This document shows positions 17,577-26,291 of a stretch of 64,000 bases of DNA, in pieces; position 1 is the stretch's first letter; each line of letters opens with the position of its first letter. Below the pieces are notes generated by a model. That model worked only from the letters and a program-made list of their open reading frames with translations. It was not told the DNA's origin and searched no databases. The DNA is taken from assembly GCF_000702445.1 (NCBI RefSeq), contig NZ_JNIF01000003.1, positions 3,100,001 to 3,164,000 of the forward strand, written 5' to 3'. Both the position numbers and the translations under genes were made by a program. Source of the stretch: Bryobacter aggregatus MPL3. GTDB taxonomy: Bacteria; Acidobacteriota; Terriglobia; Bryobacterales; Bryobacteraceae.

Positions 17577-18368
17577 AAGAGTTCGTTTGTTTTGGCGCTT
17601 GTAAGCGCGTCCTCGTTACTGATGCTCGCACAGACGCCGCCCGCCGCGGCTCCCAAGAAGACGGCGCCGGTTGCCGCTCCTGTGAAGAAAACGGCTGCTC
17701 CGGTTGCCAAAAAGACGGTCGAGCCGCCTCCGCCTCCTCGTCCCGATGGCTTGTATGTGACTTTGTACTTGTCGCATGGAGGCAAGCCGGTAGGAAAGAT
17801 TGTCGGGAAGTTATTCGAGAAGGAATCGCCGGTGACGGTGCGGAACTTTGTCGACTTGGCGATGGGCAAGAAGATGTGGACCAACCCGAAAAACGGTGTG
17901 AAATCGATGAAGCCGCTTTATACGGGGCTCACCTTCCATCGCGTGATTCCGGACTTCATGATCCAGGGCGGCGACCCGAACGGCGATGGAAGCGGTGGTA
18001 CGGAACCGATCGTCGATGAGTTCTACCCGACGCTCAGCTTCGACCGGCCCGGCCTGTTTGCGATGGCAAATGCAGGTCCGCGCACCGGTTCCTGCCAGTT
18101 CTTCATCACCGAGAAGCCGACGCCGTGGCTGAACGGAAAGCACACGATCTTCGGAGAAGTGGTGGAGGGGATGGACCTTGAGACCTCGCTCGCCCGTGTT
18201 GCGCGCGATCAGAGCAATAAGCCCACCGAGCCGATTGTCATGACGCGTGTTGTGATTACGCGTTATCCGCTGGGGCAGCCCATCTGGCCTGCTGCGCCGA
18301 AGCCTGCTGTGGCCCCGGCGAAGAAGACACCGGTCAAAACGGCAACGCCTGCGAAGAAAGCTGCCTAG
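17574..18368 (+). CDS. Exported cyclophilin-type peptidyl-prolyl cis-trans isomerase
   Basis: The product (264 aa from ATG 17574; 266 from ATG 17568) has a signal peptide (MKSSFVLALVSASSLLMLA), an Ala/Pro/Lys-rich spacer, and a cyclophilin domain from about residue 60: FHRVIPDFMIQGGDPNGDGS, FAMANAGPRTGSCQFFIT and WLNGKHTIFGEVVEGMD. These include the conserved FHR catalytic Arg and the Q in MIQGGD. It catalyses proline isomerization of periplasmic or secreted proteins. A second Ala/Pro/Lys-rich tail ends the protein, of a kind that may bind the cell wall. Stop overlaps the convergent gene by 4 bp. Confidence 0.9.
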   Translation: MKSSFVLALVSASSLLMLAQTPPAAAPKKTAPVAAPVKKTAAPVAKKTVEPPPPPRPDGLYVTLYLSHGGKPVGKIVGKLFEKESPVTVRNFVDLAMGKKMWTNPKNGVKSMKPLYTGLTFHRVIPDFMIQGGDPNGDGSGGTEPIVDEFYPTLSFDRPGLFAMANAGPRTGSCQFFITEKPTPWLNGKHTIFGEVVEGMDLETSLARVARDQSNKPTEPIVMTRVVITRYPLGQPIWPAAPKPAVAPAKKTPVKTATPAKKAA

Positions 18369-20452
18369 TTCAGCTTGTAGAGAATGAATCCGTTGGAATG
18401 GCCTGTCCTGGTGACAGGCCATTCGCTTTGATGGGCTTCGATATCTTTGGCGAGCCGCCCGTCTTGACCGATCAGCAACCAGCGAATGCCTTCGGCCTTC
18501 ACTGCGAGGATGGCCTGCTGGCGAAGTTGCGCCGGCGGATCGATGTCGCCCACTTCGGGGTCGTACTTCTTGCCGTTTGCCGTTAGTTGGAGCCGTGCCG
18601 ACCATTGGTCATGCGTCATATCGACCACGATTTCAGCGCTCGGCTTCTCCAGATGTACGGTGATGGCCATGCCCGGCGTCATGCGTTGGTAACTGCTCCA
18701 ACGGGTGGCCGGGTTCTGGTCGAAGGCTTGCGCGGTGTCCCAGTTTCCATGGGTCGCCGTGGCGGTACCGGCCGGGCTCATGCTCGTGATCGACCAATTG
18801 TCGTCGCTCTTCTCCTGCGTGGCGGTCTGCGTAATCGTGAAGTCCGTGACGCTTTCGCTGAGCTGAAAACGATGCCGCCAGGTGGGGGCAAACGCTTCGC
18901 TGAAGGGCACCGCAAGTGCGAAATCGGCGCGTGTCCCCTTGGCGCTCTCATAGGGCACCAGCGCATCGCGAAGATGATAGGCCCGCTGGATGCTGGGCTC
19001 CGTAAAGACCAACTCTCCTGCGGGAACTTGCGCCTGCAAGAGAAGGCCAGGGTCATAGTCGGACATGTGGGCGCGCAGGAAGTCGGCTTCCGGCCGGTGC
19101 CGCAAGGCATGCTGCAACGGGTACTCATAGATACGCCAGGCATAAGGGTTGGCGTAGTAGGGAATCACGCTCGGCCAGGAGAGGACCAGGTGCACGGCGC
19201 CTGCTGCCATCAGGATCTTCGGAAAGTGGGTCAGGTTCAGTAGGAAGAAGGGAAGGGCAGGGATGAGGAAGCGCGCCCCGGTGTTGAGCGGATAAACTGC
19301 CAAAAATACGCTGGCCGCCAGGAGCAGACGCCTGGACTCCGGTTTCCGCCACGCCAGATAGGCGAGCGGAAGAATCAGGTAGAACGGACCCAGAAGCCCG
19401 CTAAGCCGGAAGCCATCAAAGAGCAGAGTTTTCGGAATTTGATCCCAGCTCACCTCGTTGAAATGGCGAAGCGCTTGCGCATAGCCGGTCATGCGGTCCA
19501 CGGTGAAATAAGGATTCGGGAAGATCGAGTTTGCAAACGGTGCGAATGGATTGCCATAGACGATCGCATTCTTGATGAGCCACGGCGCAATGGTTGCCAC
19601 AAAGACGGCGCTGGCGATCAGGCAGTTCCGCCACCTTGCTTGTGTATAGAACAAGAGGATGAGAAGGAGAATCCCGATCGCGGCTCCGCCGGTCATCTTG
19701 ATGTTGTAAGCAAAACCGGCCAGCAGCGCCGCAAACACTAAATGCCGTGTGTCCTTCGATGCCAGATAGATCTCTATTACAAGCAGCATGCCCAGCAGCG
19801 TGGTGGCCAGTGCAACATCCACATAAGCACTGACGCCGGTTTTTGCGACAACAGGCGTCACTGCAAAGAGGATGCCCGCAAGAGCACCTGCCTGCGGATG
19901 CCCCAGCCGTGCGCCATAGGCAGCGAAGCCGAGCGGAATCAAAATCAGAAATCCAAAATGGACCAGTGCCGCTGCAGAGTGGGCCCCAAAGGAGAAGGCC
20001 ATCAGGTAGAGGATTTCTGCACCTTGTGGCAGCGCGGCGTAGAGACTTTCCCGGAAAGGCAGAAAGCGATGGGCGGCATCAAAACGCGCAAGCAACGCAT
20101 TGTGATAATTTGTGCCATCCGGACTCACCTCAGGTGCCATCGCATTCACGCCAAAGTAGACAAAGAACGGCAGCGCCACCAGGAGCCAGGGCGAGAGACG
20201 GAACTGCGGCCTTTCCCAGGCGGGCCAACTCGCGAGGATGATTCCAATCCCGAGAATCAGAAACACCGTCTGCGTCGCCAGGCCCAGCAGCGCAATGGCA
20301 AACAGGATTGGACTGAGTAAGGCGGATCCACAAACAAAGCGAAGAAAGAAGTTCTCAACATTGTTAGGGCCGCGCCATACAATCGCTCCCAGACAAACGG
20401 CAGTGAGGAGCGTGAACACAGCTCCAAATAAGATCGGCCAGACGGTAGTCAA
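18365..20452 (-). CDS. Multi-pass membrane glycosyltransferase-like protein with C-terminal F5/8-type-C-like domain
   Basis: The 695-aa product has about 12 hydrophobic helices over residues 1-430, with an N-terminal layout like GT-C (family 39/ArnT/PMT-type) enzymes, including an acidic loop after the first helices (APEVSPDGTNYHNALLARFD). These use polyprenyl-linked sugars to modify lipids or proteins at the outer leaflet. The C-terminal part (about 555-695) looks like a discoidin/F5-F8 type C sandwich: AFDQNPATRWSSYQRM is its hallmark segment. This would place a carbohydrate-binding module outside the membrane. The exact acceptor is unknown. The gene stands alone, convergent with the cyclophilin gene. 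Confidence 0.65.
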   Translation of the reverse strand: MTTVWPILFGAVFTLLTAVCLGAIVWRGPNNVENFFLRFVCGSALLSPILFAIALLGLATQTVFLILGIGIILASWPAWERPQFRLSPWLLVALPFFVYFGVNAMAPEVSPDGTNYHNALLARFDAAHRFLPFRESLYAALPQGAEILYLMAFSFGAHSAAALVHFGFLILIPLGFAAYGARLGHPQAGALAGILFAVTPVVAKTGVSAYVDVALATTLLGMLLVIEIYLASKDTRHLVFAALLAGFAYNIKMTGGAAIGILLLILLFYTQARWRNCLIASAVFVATIAPWLIKNAIVYGNPFAPFANSIFPNPYFTVDRMTGYAQALRHFNEVSWDQIPKTLLFDGFRLSGLLGPFYLILPLAYLAWRKPESRRLLLAASVFLAVYPLNTGARFLIPALPFFLLNLTHFPKILMAAGAVHLVLSWPSVIPYYANPYAWRIYEYPLQHALRHRPEADFLRAHMSDYDPGLLLQAQVPAGELVFTEPSIQRAYHLRDALVPYESAKGTRADFALAVPFSEAFAPTWRHRFQLSESVTDFTITQTATQEKSDDNWSITSMSPAGTATATHGNWDTAQAFDQNPATRWSSYQRMTPGMAITVHLEKPSAEIVVDMTHDQWSARLQLTANGKKYDPEVGDIDPPAQLRQQAILAVKAEGIRWLLIGQDGRLAKDIEAHQSEWPVTRTGHSNGFILYKLN

Positions 20453-20478
20453 ACGGTGATTGTCTCAGAGATCAGCGC

Positions 20479-21078
20479 TTAGTCCTCAAACGGGATCTCA
20501 AAATAGAAAATCTCCTGGCTCGTGCTGGAATCAACCAGCCCGTTGACATACACTTTTGCCGTCGTGCGATGCCGGACGTTGAAGTAGAAAAAGCCGCTGG
20601 CCGATTCTCCTGCTGCAATCATCCGCGCGGCAAAGGCACGCCCTTCAATCTCAGCAGCCATCAGCGGATTCTTCTTCTTGCGGGTTGGGAACGGCAGCGG
20701 CTTCGGGCCCAGATTCGGCGCCGAAGGCCCGCCAGCCGCCGAGCCCACTTCATCGGCGCGCAACGCATGCACCTTGCCCAGCCCCGGTACGATGTACTCC
20801 ACCTGCAGCGGACTCACGCGCAGCGCCGCCTTGCGGTTGTTCTTGATCACCACCAGCACGGGCAGCACTTCGTACTTATTCGGGTCCACTTTGCCAAAGG
20901 CTTTGAGCGCTTTTTCATTGGTGTCAAACGCCTCGACGCCGATAGTGACCTGATCCAGCGTTATCTTAGATTTCATATCCTCGACGGCGGGAGCCCGGAA
21001 TGTTTCACCGACAGCAAAAGCGCTGGGGGCCGCCGTTATACTCGAAAGCACGACGAATTCTCTGCGAGTCAAGTTCAC
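20479..21078 (-). CDS. Exported hypothetical protein (Tat-like leader)
   Basis: The 199-aa product starts at GTG 21078 with a twin-arginine-like leader (MNLTRREFVVLSSITAAPSA). The mature part is mainly beta-strand by composition (VLVVIKNNRKAALRVSPLQV, and FFYFNVRHRTTAKVYVNG) with a Gly/Pro-rich central loop. It resembles small exported Ig-like proteins but no family is recognised. The start region overlaps the probable N-terminal extension of the divergent waaA-lpxK gene. Confidence 0.7.
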   Translation of the reverse strand: MNLTRREFVVLSSITAAPSAFAVGETFRAPAVEDMKSKITLDQVTIGVEAFDTNEKALKAFGKVDPNKYEVLPVLVVIKNNRKAALRVSPLQVEYIVPGLGKVHALRADEVGSAAGGPSAPNLGPKPLPFPTRKKKNPLMAAEIEGRAFAARMIAAGESASGFFYFNVRHRTTAKVYVNGLVDSSTSQEIFYFEIPFED

Positions 21079-23257
21079 CTACCTTCTGATCCGGCTGGCT
21101 GCCATCGCTGCCCTGCCATTCCTTCTACTGTATGCGGCCTGGCGTTGCCTACGGCAACCTGCCTATTTTTCCGGAATGCGGGAGCGTTTGGGCTGGCTGC
21201 CTGCTAACATTCCCTCGACGAAGCCCGGCGGAATTTGGTTGCATGCAGTGAGTGTGGGAGAGGTGATCAGCATCGTGCCGCTCCTGAAGACGCTCCGTGC
21301 GGCTCTGCCGGATACGCCGCTTTTCGTCAGCACCTCCACGCTGACGGGCCGGGCACTGGCCGTAACGCGCCTCGCCGGACTCTGCGACGGCGTTTTCTTT
21401 GCGCCGCTCGATTCTCCTTTCGCGGTGCGGCGTGTGATCCGGCGTCTTGCCCCCGCGCTGATCATCAATCTCGAAACTGAGATCTGGCCCAACTGGATTC
21501 GTGAGGCCAAGCGCAGCGGCGCGATGTGGGCGCAGGTGAATGCCCGTGTATCTGATAAGGCATGGCCCAAGTATGAGCGGCTCGCCTGGTTGTTCCAGGC
21601 TGTCCTGCCGCAGATTGATTTTCTCGCCGCGCAAAGCGAGACCGACGCCTCGCGCTTCTGTGCGCTGGGTTTCGACAAGCAGATCACCCTCGCCGGCAAT
21701 CTGAAGTTCGACGTTGAGGGCAACGCCAAGGCGGCGCCCGAGGATGTTGTCGCCTGGATCCGCCGCGATCCCCGGCCTCTGTGGATTGCGGCCTCCACCA
21801 CCGCGCTTGGTGACATCGATGAAGACGACGGCGTTCTCGATACCTGGCTTGCGCTGCGGGGGCAAGTGCGATTGCTGCTCGCGCCCAGAAAGCCGGAGCG
21901 CTTCGATGTGGTTGCCGAAAAGCTCAGCGCGCGCGGTATCTCGTTTGCGCGCCGCACTGCGCTTACCGATGCCGATGTCTTGCTGCTCGATTCCATCGGC
22001 GAACTGGCCAGTCTGATTGCCTTCGCCAAAGTCGTCTTCGTCGGCGGCACCTTCAACGCCACCGAAGGACACAACATCCTCGAGCCCGCGGGTTTCGGCG
22101 TGCCGATTCTAATTGGCCCACGCATGGCGAACTTCGCCGCGATTCGCGATCGTTTTGCTGCCGCCGATGCGGTCTATACCGTCAAGCAGATTCCCGATTT
22201 GCCGGCCGCCTTGCAATGGGCGCTCACCGAGGGAGCAGCGATGGGCGAACGCGGACGTGCTGTCGCGGAAAGCATGCGCGGCGTCGCGGCCCGCCTCACG
22301 CCAGCCCTCGTCGCACTGTTGTCGCAAGGGGTTCCTCGCCGCCAAGGAGCGCTCTTTGCGCTGCGCCGCTTGTTCGCAGGACCTTGGCGGCGGATCTCCC
22401 AACGCACCCTCCTCGCCCAAAAACTTCCTGTACCGGTCCTCTCGGTGGGCAATCTGAGCATGGGAGGCACCGGCAAAACTCCCGTCGTGCTGGCGCTGGC
22501 AGCCCACTTCCACGCGAGCGGTAAAAGGGTCGGCATCCTCACCCGCGGCTACGGCAGAGCGAGCCATGCCGACCAGATCCTGTTGCCCGGCGAGCAGATC
22601 GACCAGCGGGCAAGCGGCGACGAAGCCGCGCTCTTCATCGAGCAGGGCCGCTACGCCGTCGGCATCGGTGCAGACCGTTACCGGGTCGGCCTGCAACTCC
22701 TCGCCCGCACGCCGCTCGACATTCTTCTGCTCGACGACGGCTTCCAGCACCGGCGCTTGCACCGCGATTTCGATCTTCTCGTCGTCGACGCGCTGAACCC
22801 CGTGGCCGGTGGCGAAGTCCCTCCGGCAGGCTGGCTCCGCGAACCGCTCTCGGGTGCCCAACGGGCGGACGCGATCGTGCTCACCCGTGGCCGCCGCGGC
22901 GTCACCGATACGGGCCTCGAACAGCTTTTCGGCCAGCCCCTCTCCCGCGCAGAAGTTGTCGAAACGCTCGACGAACTGCCCGCCACCGGCCGGCGAATCG
23001 CCTTCTGCGGCATCGGCAACCCGGCTGGTTTCCGGCAAAGTCTCGATCGCGCCGGGATGCGCGAGGTCGAACTCATCGTTTTTGCCGATCACCACCGCTA
23101 CAGCGAAGCCGATCTCGCGGAATTGCAAAAAAAAGGCGAAGTCTGGATCACCACAGCCAAAGATGCCGTAAAGCTCCCAGGCCGCCGCGGCCTCTTTGTT
23201 TTGCGCCAACGATTGCAGCTGCATGACGATCTGTTACATCGCCTCCCCGTCCCCTGA
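21062..23257 (+). CDS. waaA-lpxK: Bifunctional Kdo transferase (WaaA) - tetraacyldisaccharide 4'-kinase (LpxK) fusion
   Basis: Both activities act late in Kdo2-lipid A synthesis at the inner membrane. The N-terminal half is WaaA/KdtA: GGIWLHAVSVGEVISIVPLL, LETEIWPNWIREA, and FVGGTFNATEGHNILEPAGF. From about residue 430 the chain becomes LpxK: VLSVGNLSMGGTGKTPVV (its P-loop), LTRGYGR, LLLDDGFQHRRLHRD and FADHHRYSEADL. The first ATG is 21176, but in-frame upstream codons read FTYLLIRLAAIAALPFLLLY, the membrane anchor typical of WaaA. No ATG, GTG or TTG exists in that stretch; CTG 21062 (giving MRVKFTYLL) is the likeliest start, making 731 aa. With ATG 21176 the protein has 693 aa and lacks the anchor. 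The fusion makes a single polypeptide phosphorylate the disaccharide and add Kdo. Confidence 0.9.
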   Translation: MRVKFTYLLIRLAAIAALPFLLLYAAWRCLRQPAYFSGMRERLGWLPANIPSTKPGGIWLHAVSVGEVISIVPLLKTLRAALPDTPLFVSTSTLTGRALAVTRLAGLCDGVFFAPLDSPFAVRRVIRRLAPALIINLETEIWPNWIREAKRSGAMWAQVNARVSDKAWPKYERLAWLFQAVLPQIDFLAAQSETDASRFCALGFDKQITLAGNLKFDVEGNAKAAPEDVVAWIRRDPRPLWIAASTTALGDIDEDDGVLDTWLALRGQVRLLLAPRKPERFDVVAEKLSARGISFARRTALTDADVLLLDSIGELASLIAFAKVVFVGGTFNATEGHNILEPAGFGVPILIGPRMANFAAIRDRFAAADAVYTVKQIPDLPAALQWALTEGAAMGERGRAVAESMRGVAARLTPALVALLSQGVPRRQGALFALRRLFAGPWRRISQRTLLAQKLPVPVLSVGNLSMGGTGKTPVVLALAAHFHASGKRVGILTRGYGRASHADQILLPGEQIDQRASGDEAALFIEQGRYAVGIGADRYRVGLQLLARTPLDILLLDDGFQHRRLHRDFDLLVVDALNPVAGGEVPPAGWLREPLSGAQRADAIVLTRGRRGVTDTGLEQLFGQPLSRAEVVETLDELPATGRRIAFCGIGNPAGFRQSLDRAGMREVELIVFADHHRYSEADLAELQKKGEVWITTAKDAVKLPGRRGLFVLRQRLQLHDDLLHRLPVP

Positions 23258-23314
23258 AGTTTGCAAACACTAACAAAGGGGCTGAATCGGAGAACGAACA
23301 CCATAAACCTCGGT

Positions 23315-23331
23315 TATACTTATAGTTTCCG
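23315..23331 (+). promoter_or_regulatory. -10-like hexamers directly before ispH
   Basis: TATACT (23315-23320) is followed immediately by TATAGT (23321-23326), 5 nt before the ispH ATG at 23332. Either would give a very short or absent leader. This would be the head promoter of the ispH-hopanoid gene run. No -35 is convincing. Confidence 0.4.
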
Positions 23332-24351
23332 ATGCCGAACTCGAGCCTTTCCACGAGTCCGACGGGGACCAAGAAGATTATTCTTCTCTCTCCCAGAGGA
23401 TTCTGCGCAGGAGTTGTCCGCGCGATAGATGTAGTGAAAATCGCACTGGACCTTTATGGCGCGCCCATTTATGTCCGCAAAGAGATCGTGCACAACCGTC
23501 ATGTCGTTGACGAATTGCGCGAAGCGGGTGCCATTTTTGTTGATGAGTTAGCCGAGGTCCCTGGTGGATCGCGGGTGATTTTCTCTGCGCATGGCGTTTC
23601 TCCCGCCGTTCGTAAGGAAGCGCTCGAACGCAAGCTGAACGTCATCGACGCCACCTGCCCCCTCGTCACGAAGGTGCATCTTGAAGCCGTCCGTTTTGCT
23701 CGCAAGGGCTATTCGATCGTGCTGGTGGGCCACTCCAATCACGACGAAGTGATTGGCACCATGGGCGAAGCCCCCGATTGCACCCATCTGGTCGAACACC
23801 CCGAGGACGTCGCCAAGCTCGACCTCCCCGATCCCAATAAGATCGTCTTCCTCACCCAAACCACCTTGTCTCTCGACGAGACGCGCGACATCATCGCCGC
23901 TCTCAAGGAACGCTATCCGGCCATTGATGGCCCCGGTGCGCAGGACATCTGCTACGCCACAGAGAACCGCCAGATCGCCGTCAAGGCCGTCGCTCCTCTC
24001 TGTGAGTTGTTGCTCGTCGTTGGCAGCCAGAACTCCTCAAACTCCCGGCGTCTGGTCGAAGTCTGCGAGAAGTCCGGCGTCCCGGCCTACCTTGTCGACG
24101 ACCGCTCGGAAGTGCGGCCCGAGTGGCTGGTGGGTGTCAATAACGTATCGATCACTGCCGGTGCCAGCGCGCCGGAAAACCTGGTCGAAGAGTTGCTCGC
24201 CTTTTTGCGTGACGAACACGGCTTCGGCGAAATGGTTGAGATGGAGATCAAGGAAGAAGATGTACGTTTCACCCTCCCATCGGAATTGAGCGAGGGTGCG
24301 ATGCGGTTGCATACGATCTCGAACGCCAATCCGGTGGGGCCGCGTCCATGA
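23332..24351 (+). CDS. ispH: 4-hydroxy-3-methylbut-2-enyl diphosphate reductase
   Basis: IspH (LytB) performs the last step of the MEP pathway, making IPP and DMAPP with a [4Fe-4S] cluster. The 339-aa product has the three cluster cysteines (SPRGFCAGVVRAI, DATCPLVTKVH and AQDICYATENRQ) and the conserved substrate residues in EIVHNRHVV, FSAHGVSP and VVGSQNSSNSRRL. It opens a run of ten same-strand genes leading to hopanoids, and its stop overlaps the shc start (ATGA), so isoprenoid precursor supply is co-expressed with its main consumer. Confidence 0.97.
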   Translation: MPNSSLSTSPTGTKKIILLSPRGFCAGVVRAIDVVKIALDLYGAPIYVRKEIVHNRHVVDELREAGAIFVDELAEVPGGSRVIFSAHGVSPAVRKEALERKLNVIDATCPLVTKVHLEAVRFARKGYSIVLVGHSNHDEVIGTMGEAPDCTHLVEHPEDVAKLDLPDPNKIVFLTQTTLSLDETRDIIAALKERYPAIDGPGAQDICYATENRQIAVKAVAPLCELLLVVGSQNSSNSRRLVEVCEKSGVPAYLVDDRSEVRPEWLVGVNNVSITAGASAPENLVEELLAFLRDEHGFGEMVEMEIKEEDVRFTLPSELSEGAMRLHTISNANPVGPRP

Positions 24352-26291
24352 GTCCCCAACTGCAGGTCGCGGATCCGGTGACAGCGAGCGCAGTCGGAGC
24401 AGTACGCAAGGCATGTAACTTTATGCTCCGGCGGCAGCATAAAGAAGGTTTCTGGTGGGAAGATCTCACCGCCGACACCACACTTGAGTCCGACTATATT
24501 CTCTTCCAGCTCTGGCTCCACCGTGTTGAGAATGGTGTCTGGAATCCCCCCAATCGCGATGTGATCGATCGCGCGGTTGCCTCGATTCTTTCCCGGCAAC
24601 TGGAAGACGGCGGCTTTAATATTTATCCGCAAGGCCCCTCTCAGATCTCTGCTTGTTGCAAGGCCTATTTTTCCCTCAAAGTTGCTGGCATCCCTGCTAC
24701 CGATGAGCGCATGCTCCGTCTGCGGGATCGCATTCTCGCTCTCGGCGGCTTGCAGGCCGCCAACAGCTACACCAAGCTGAATCTCAGCTTCTTCGGCCTC
24801 TATCCGCGCGATTGTGTTCCTACCGTGCCGCCGGAAGTCATGCTGCTCGGCAACTTCATCTATGAGATGTCCAGTTGGTCCAGGGCGATTGTCATCCCTC
24901 TGTCGATTATCGCGGCCAATGACGAAGTCTGTCCCGTGCCCACTGGCTTTACGCTCGAAGAGTTGATGAAGCCTGGCGTCAGCCTCGACTTCCGTCCGGC
25001 AGACAAATTCTGGTCGCTCAAGAATCTCTTCTTCACGGCCGACAGCTTCCTCAAGCTGTACCAGAAATCGCCGCTCAAATCCTTATTGCGGCCCATGTCG
25101 ATCAAGCGTTGCGAAAACTGGATGCTCGAGCGTCTCGAACACTCCGACGGTCTCGCGGCCATCTATCCGCCCATGATGTATACCGTCATGGCCATGGATG
25201 TGCTCGGCTACGCAAAGAACGATCCGCGCCGCGTCAACGCACTGAATCATTTCGACGATCTGATGGTTGACGACGACGCCAAAGGCTTCTACTTCCAGCC
25301 CTGCTTCTCGGTCGTCTGGGATACGGCGATTGCCGCCTATGCGATGGCCGAAGTCGCGGCCAGTCCTGCCAATGTCGATCTCCAACCTGCGCTGAGCCGC
25401 AGCGCCGACTGGCTCCTCACCAAAGAGTGCCGCCGCAAGGGCGATTGGGCGATCAAGCGTCCCAACCTCGAACCCTCCGGTTGGTACTTCGAGTTCGCCA
25501 ACGAATTTTATCCCGACATCGACGACACCGCGATGGTGCTGATCGGTCTCGATAAGGCCCAGGCCACCAATAAGACAGCGCAGGAAGCCTCCGCCCGTCG
25601 CGCCGTCAACTGGCTGATTGGCATGCAGAGCAAGGATGGCGGTTGGGCTGCCTTTGATGCGGACAACAACTGGGAATTTCTCAGCGATGTTCCCTTCGCC
25701 GATCACAACGCGATGCTCGATCCGTCCTGCCCCGATATTACCGGTCGTGTGCTCGACGCCTTGACCCGTTACGGAATCGGCTCCAACCACCCGGCCGTTC
25801 GGCGCGGCATCGACTACCTGATCAAGTCTCAGGAGAACGACGGAAGCTGGTACGGCCGCTGGGGAGTCGACTATATCTATGGCACCTTCCTCGCCCTCAA
25901 GGGTTTGAAGCAGGCCGGTGTCAGCGACCGCGAAGTTTACGTCCTGCGAGCCGGCGAATGGCTCCGTTCCATCCAGAACGCTGACGGGGGCTGGGGTGAA
26001 TCCTGCGCCAGCTACGACGACCACTATTATGTCGGCGGCCCTTCTACAGCCAGCCAGACGGCATGGGCTGTCATGGGGCTGATGGCCGGCGGCGACACCA
26101 CCAGCGAAAGTCTCCGTAAGGGTATTGAGTATCTCATTGATACCCAACTCCAGGACGGAAACTGGAGCGAAGAATTAGCAACGGGAACCGGCTTCCCAAA
26201 AGTCTTCTATATGACGTATCACATGTATCGCAATGCCTTCCCCATGATGGCGCTCGCGATGTATCTGAATCGAGGTAAGGAAACCCGATGA
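24348..26291 (+). CDS. shc: Squalene-hopene cyclase
   Basis: The 647-aa product has the expected length and the acidic initiator motif DIDD at 390-393 (YPDIDDTAMV), which protonates squalene. QW repeats are visible (QSKDGGWAAFD, QENDGSWYGRWG, QNADGGWGES, QLQDGNWSEE). It converts squalene to hopene/hopanol at the membrane. Start and stop overlap the neighbouring genes by 4 bp each (ATGA), showing tight coupling with ispH and hpnH. Confidence 0.97.
   Translation: MSPQLQVADPVTASAVGAVRKACNFMLRRQHKEGFWWEDLTADTTLESDYILFQLWLHRVENGVWNPPNRDVIDRAVASILSRQLEDGGFNIYPQGPSQISACCKAYFSLKVAGIPATDERMLRLRDRILALGGLQAANSYTKLNLSFFGLYPRDCVPTVPPEVMLLGNFIYEMSSWSRAIVIPLSIIAANDEVCPVPTGFTLEELMKPGVSLDFRPADKFWSLKNLFFTADSFLKLYQKSPLKSLLRPMSIKRCENWMLERLEHSDGLAAIYPPMMYTVMAMDVLGYAKNDPRRVNALNHFDDLMVDDDAKGFYFQPCFSVVWDTAIAAYAMAEVAASPANVDLQPALSRSADWLLTKECRRKGDWAIKRPNLEPSGWYFEFANEFYPDIDDTAMVLIGLDKAQATNKTAQEASARRAVNWLIGMQSKDGGWAAFDADNNWEFLSDVPFADHNAMLDPSCPDITGRVLDALTRYGIGSNHPAVRRGIDYLIKSQENDGSWYGRWGVDYIYGTFLALKGLKQAGVSDREVYVLRAGEWLRSIQNADGGWGESCASYDDHYYVGGPSTASQTAWAVMGLMAGGDTTSESLRKGIEYLIDTQLQDGNWSEELATGTGFPKVFYMTYHMYRNAFPMMALAMYLNRGKETR

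Noticed and set aside
25083-26147. 354-codon minus-strand ORF within shc
   Set aside because: Shadow of squalene-hopene cyclase, which has all its motifs.
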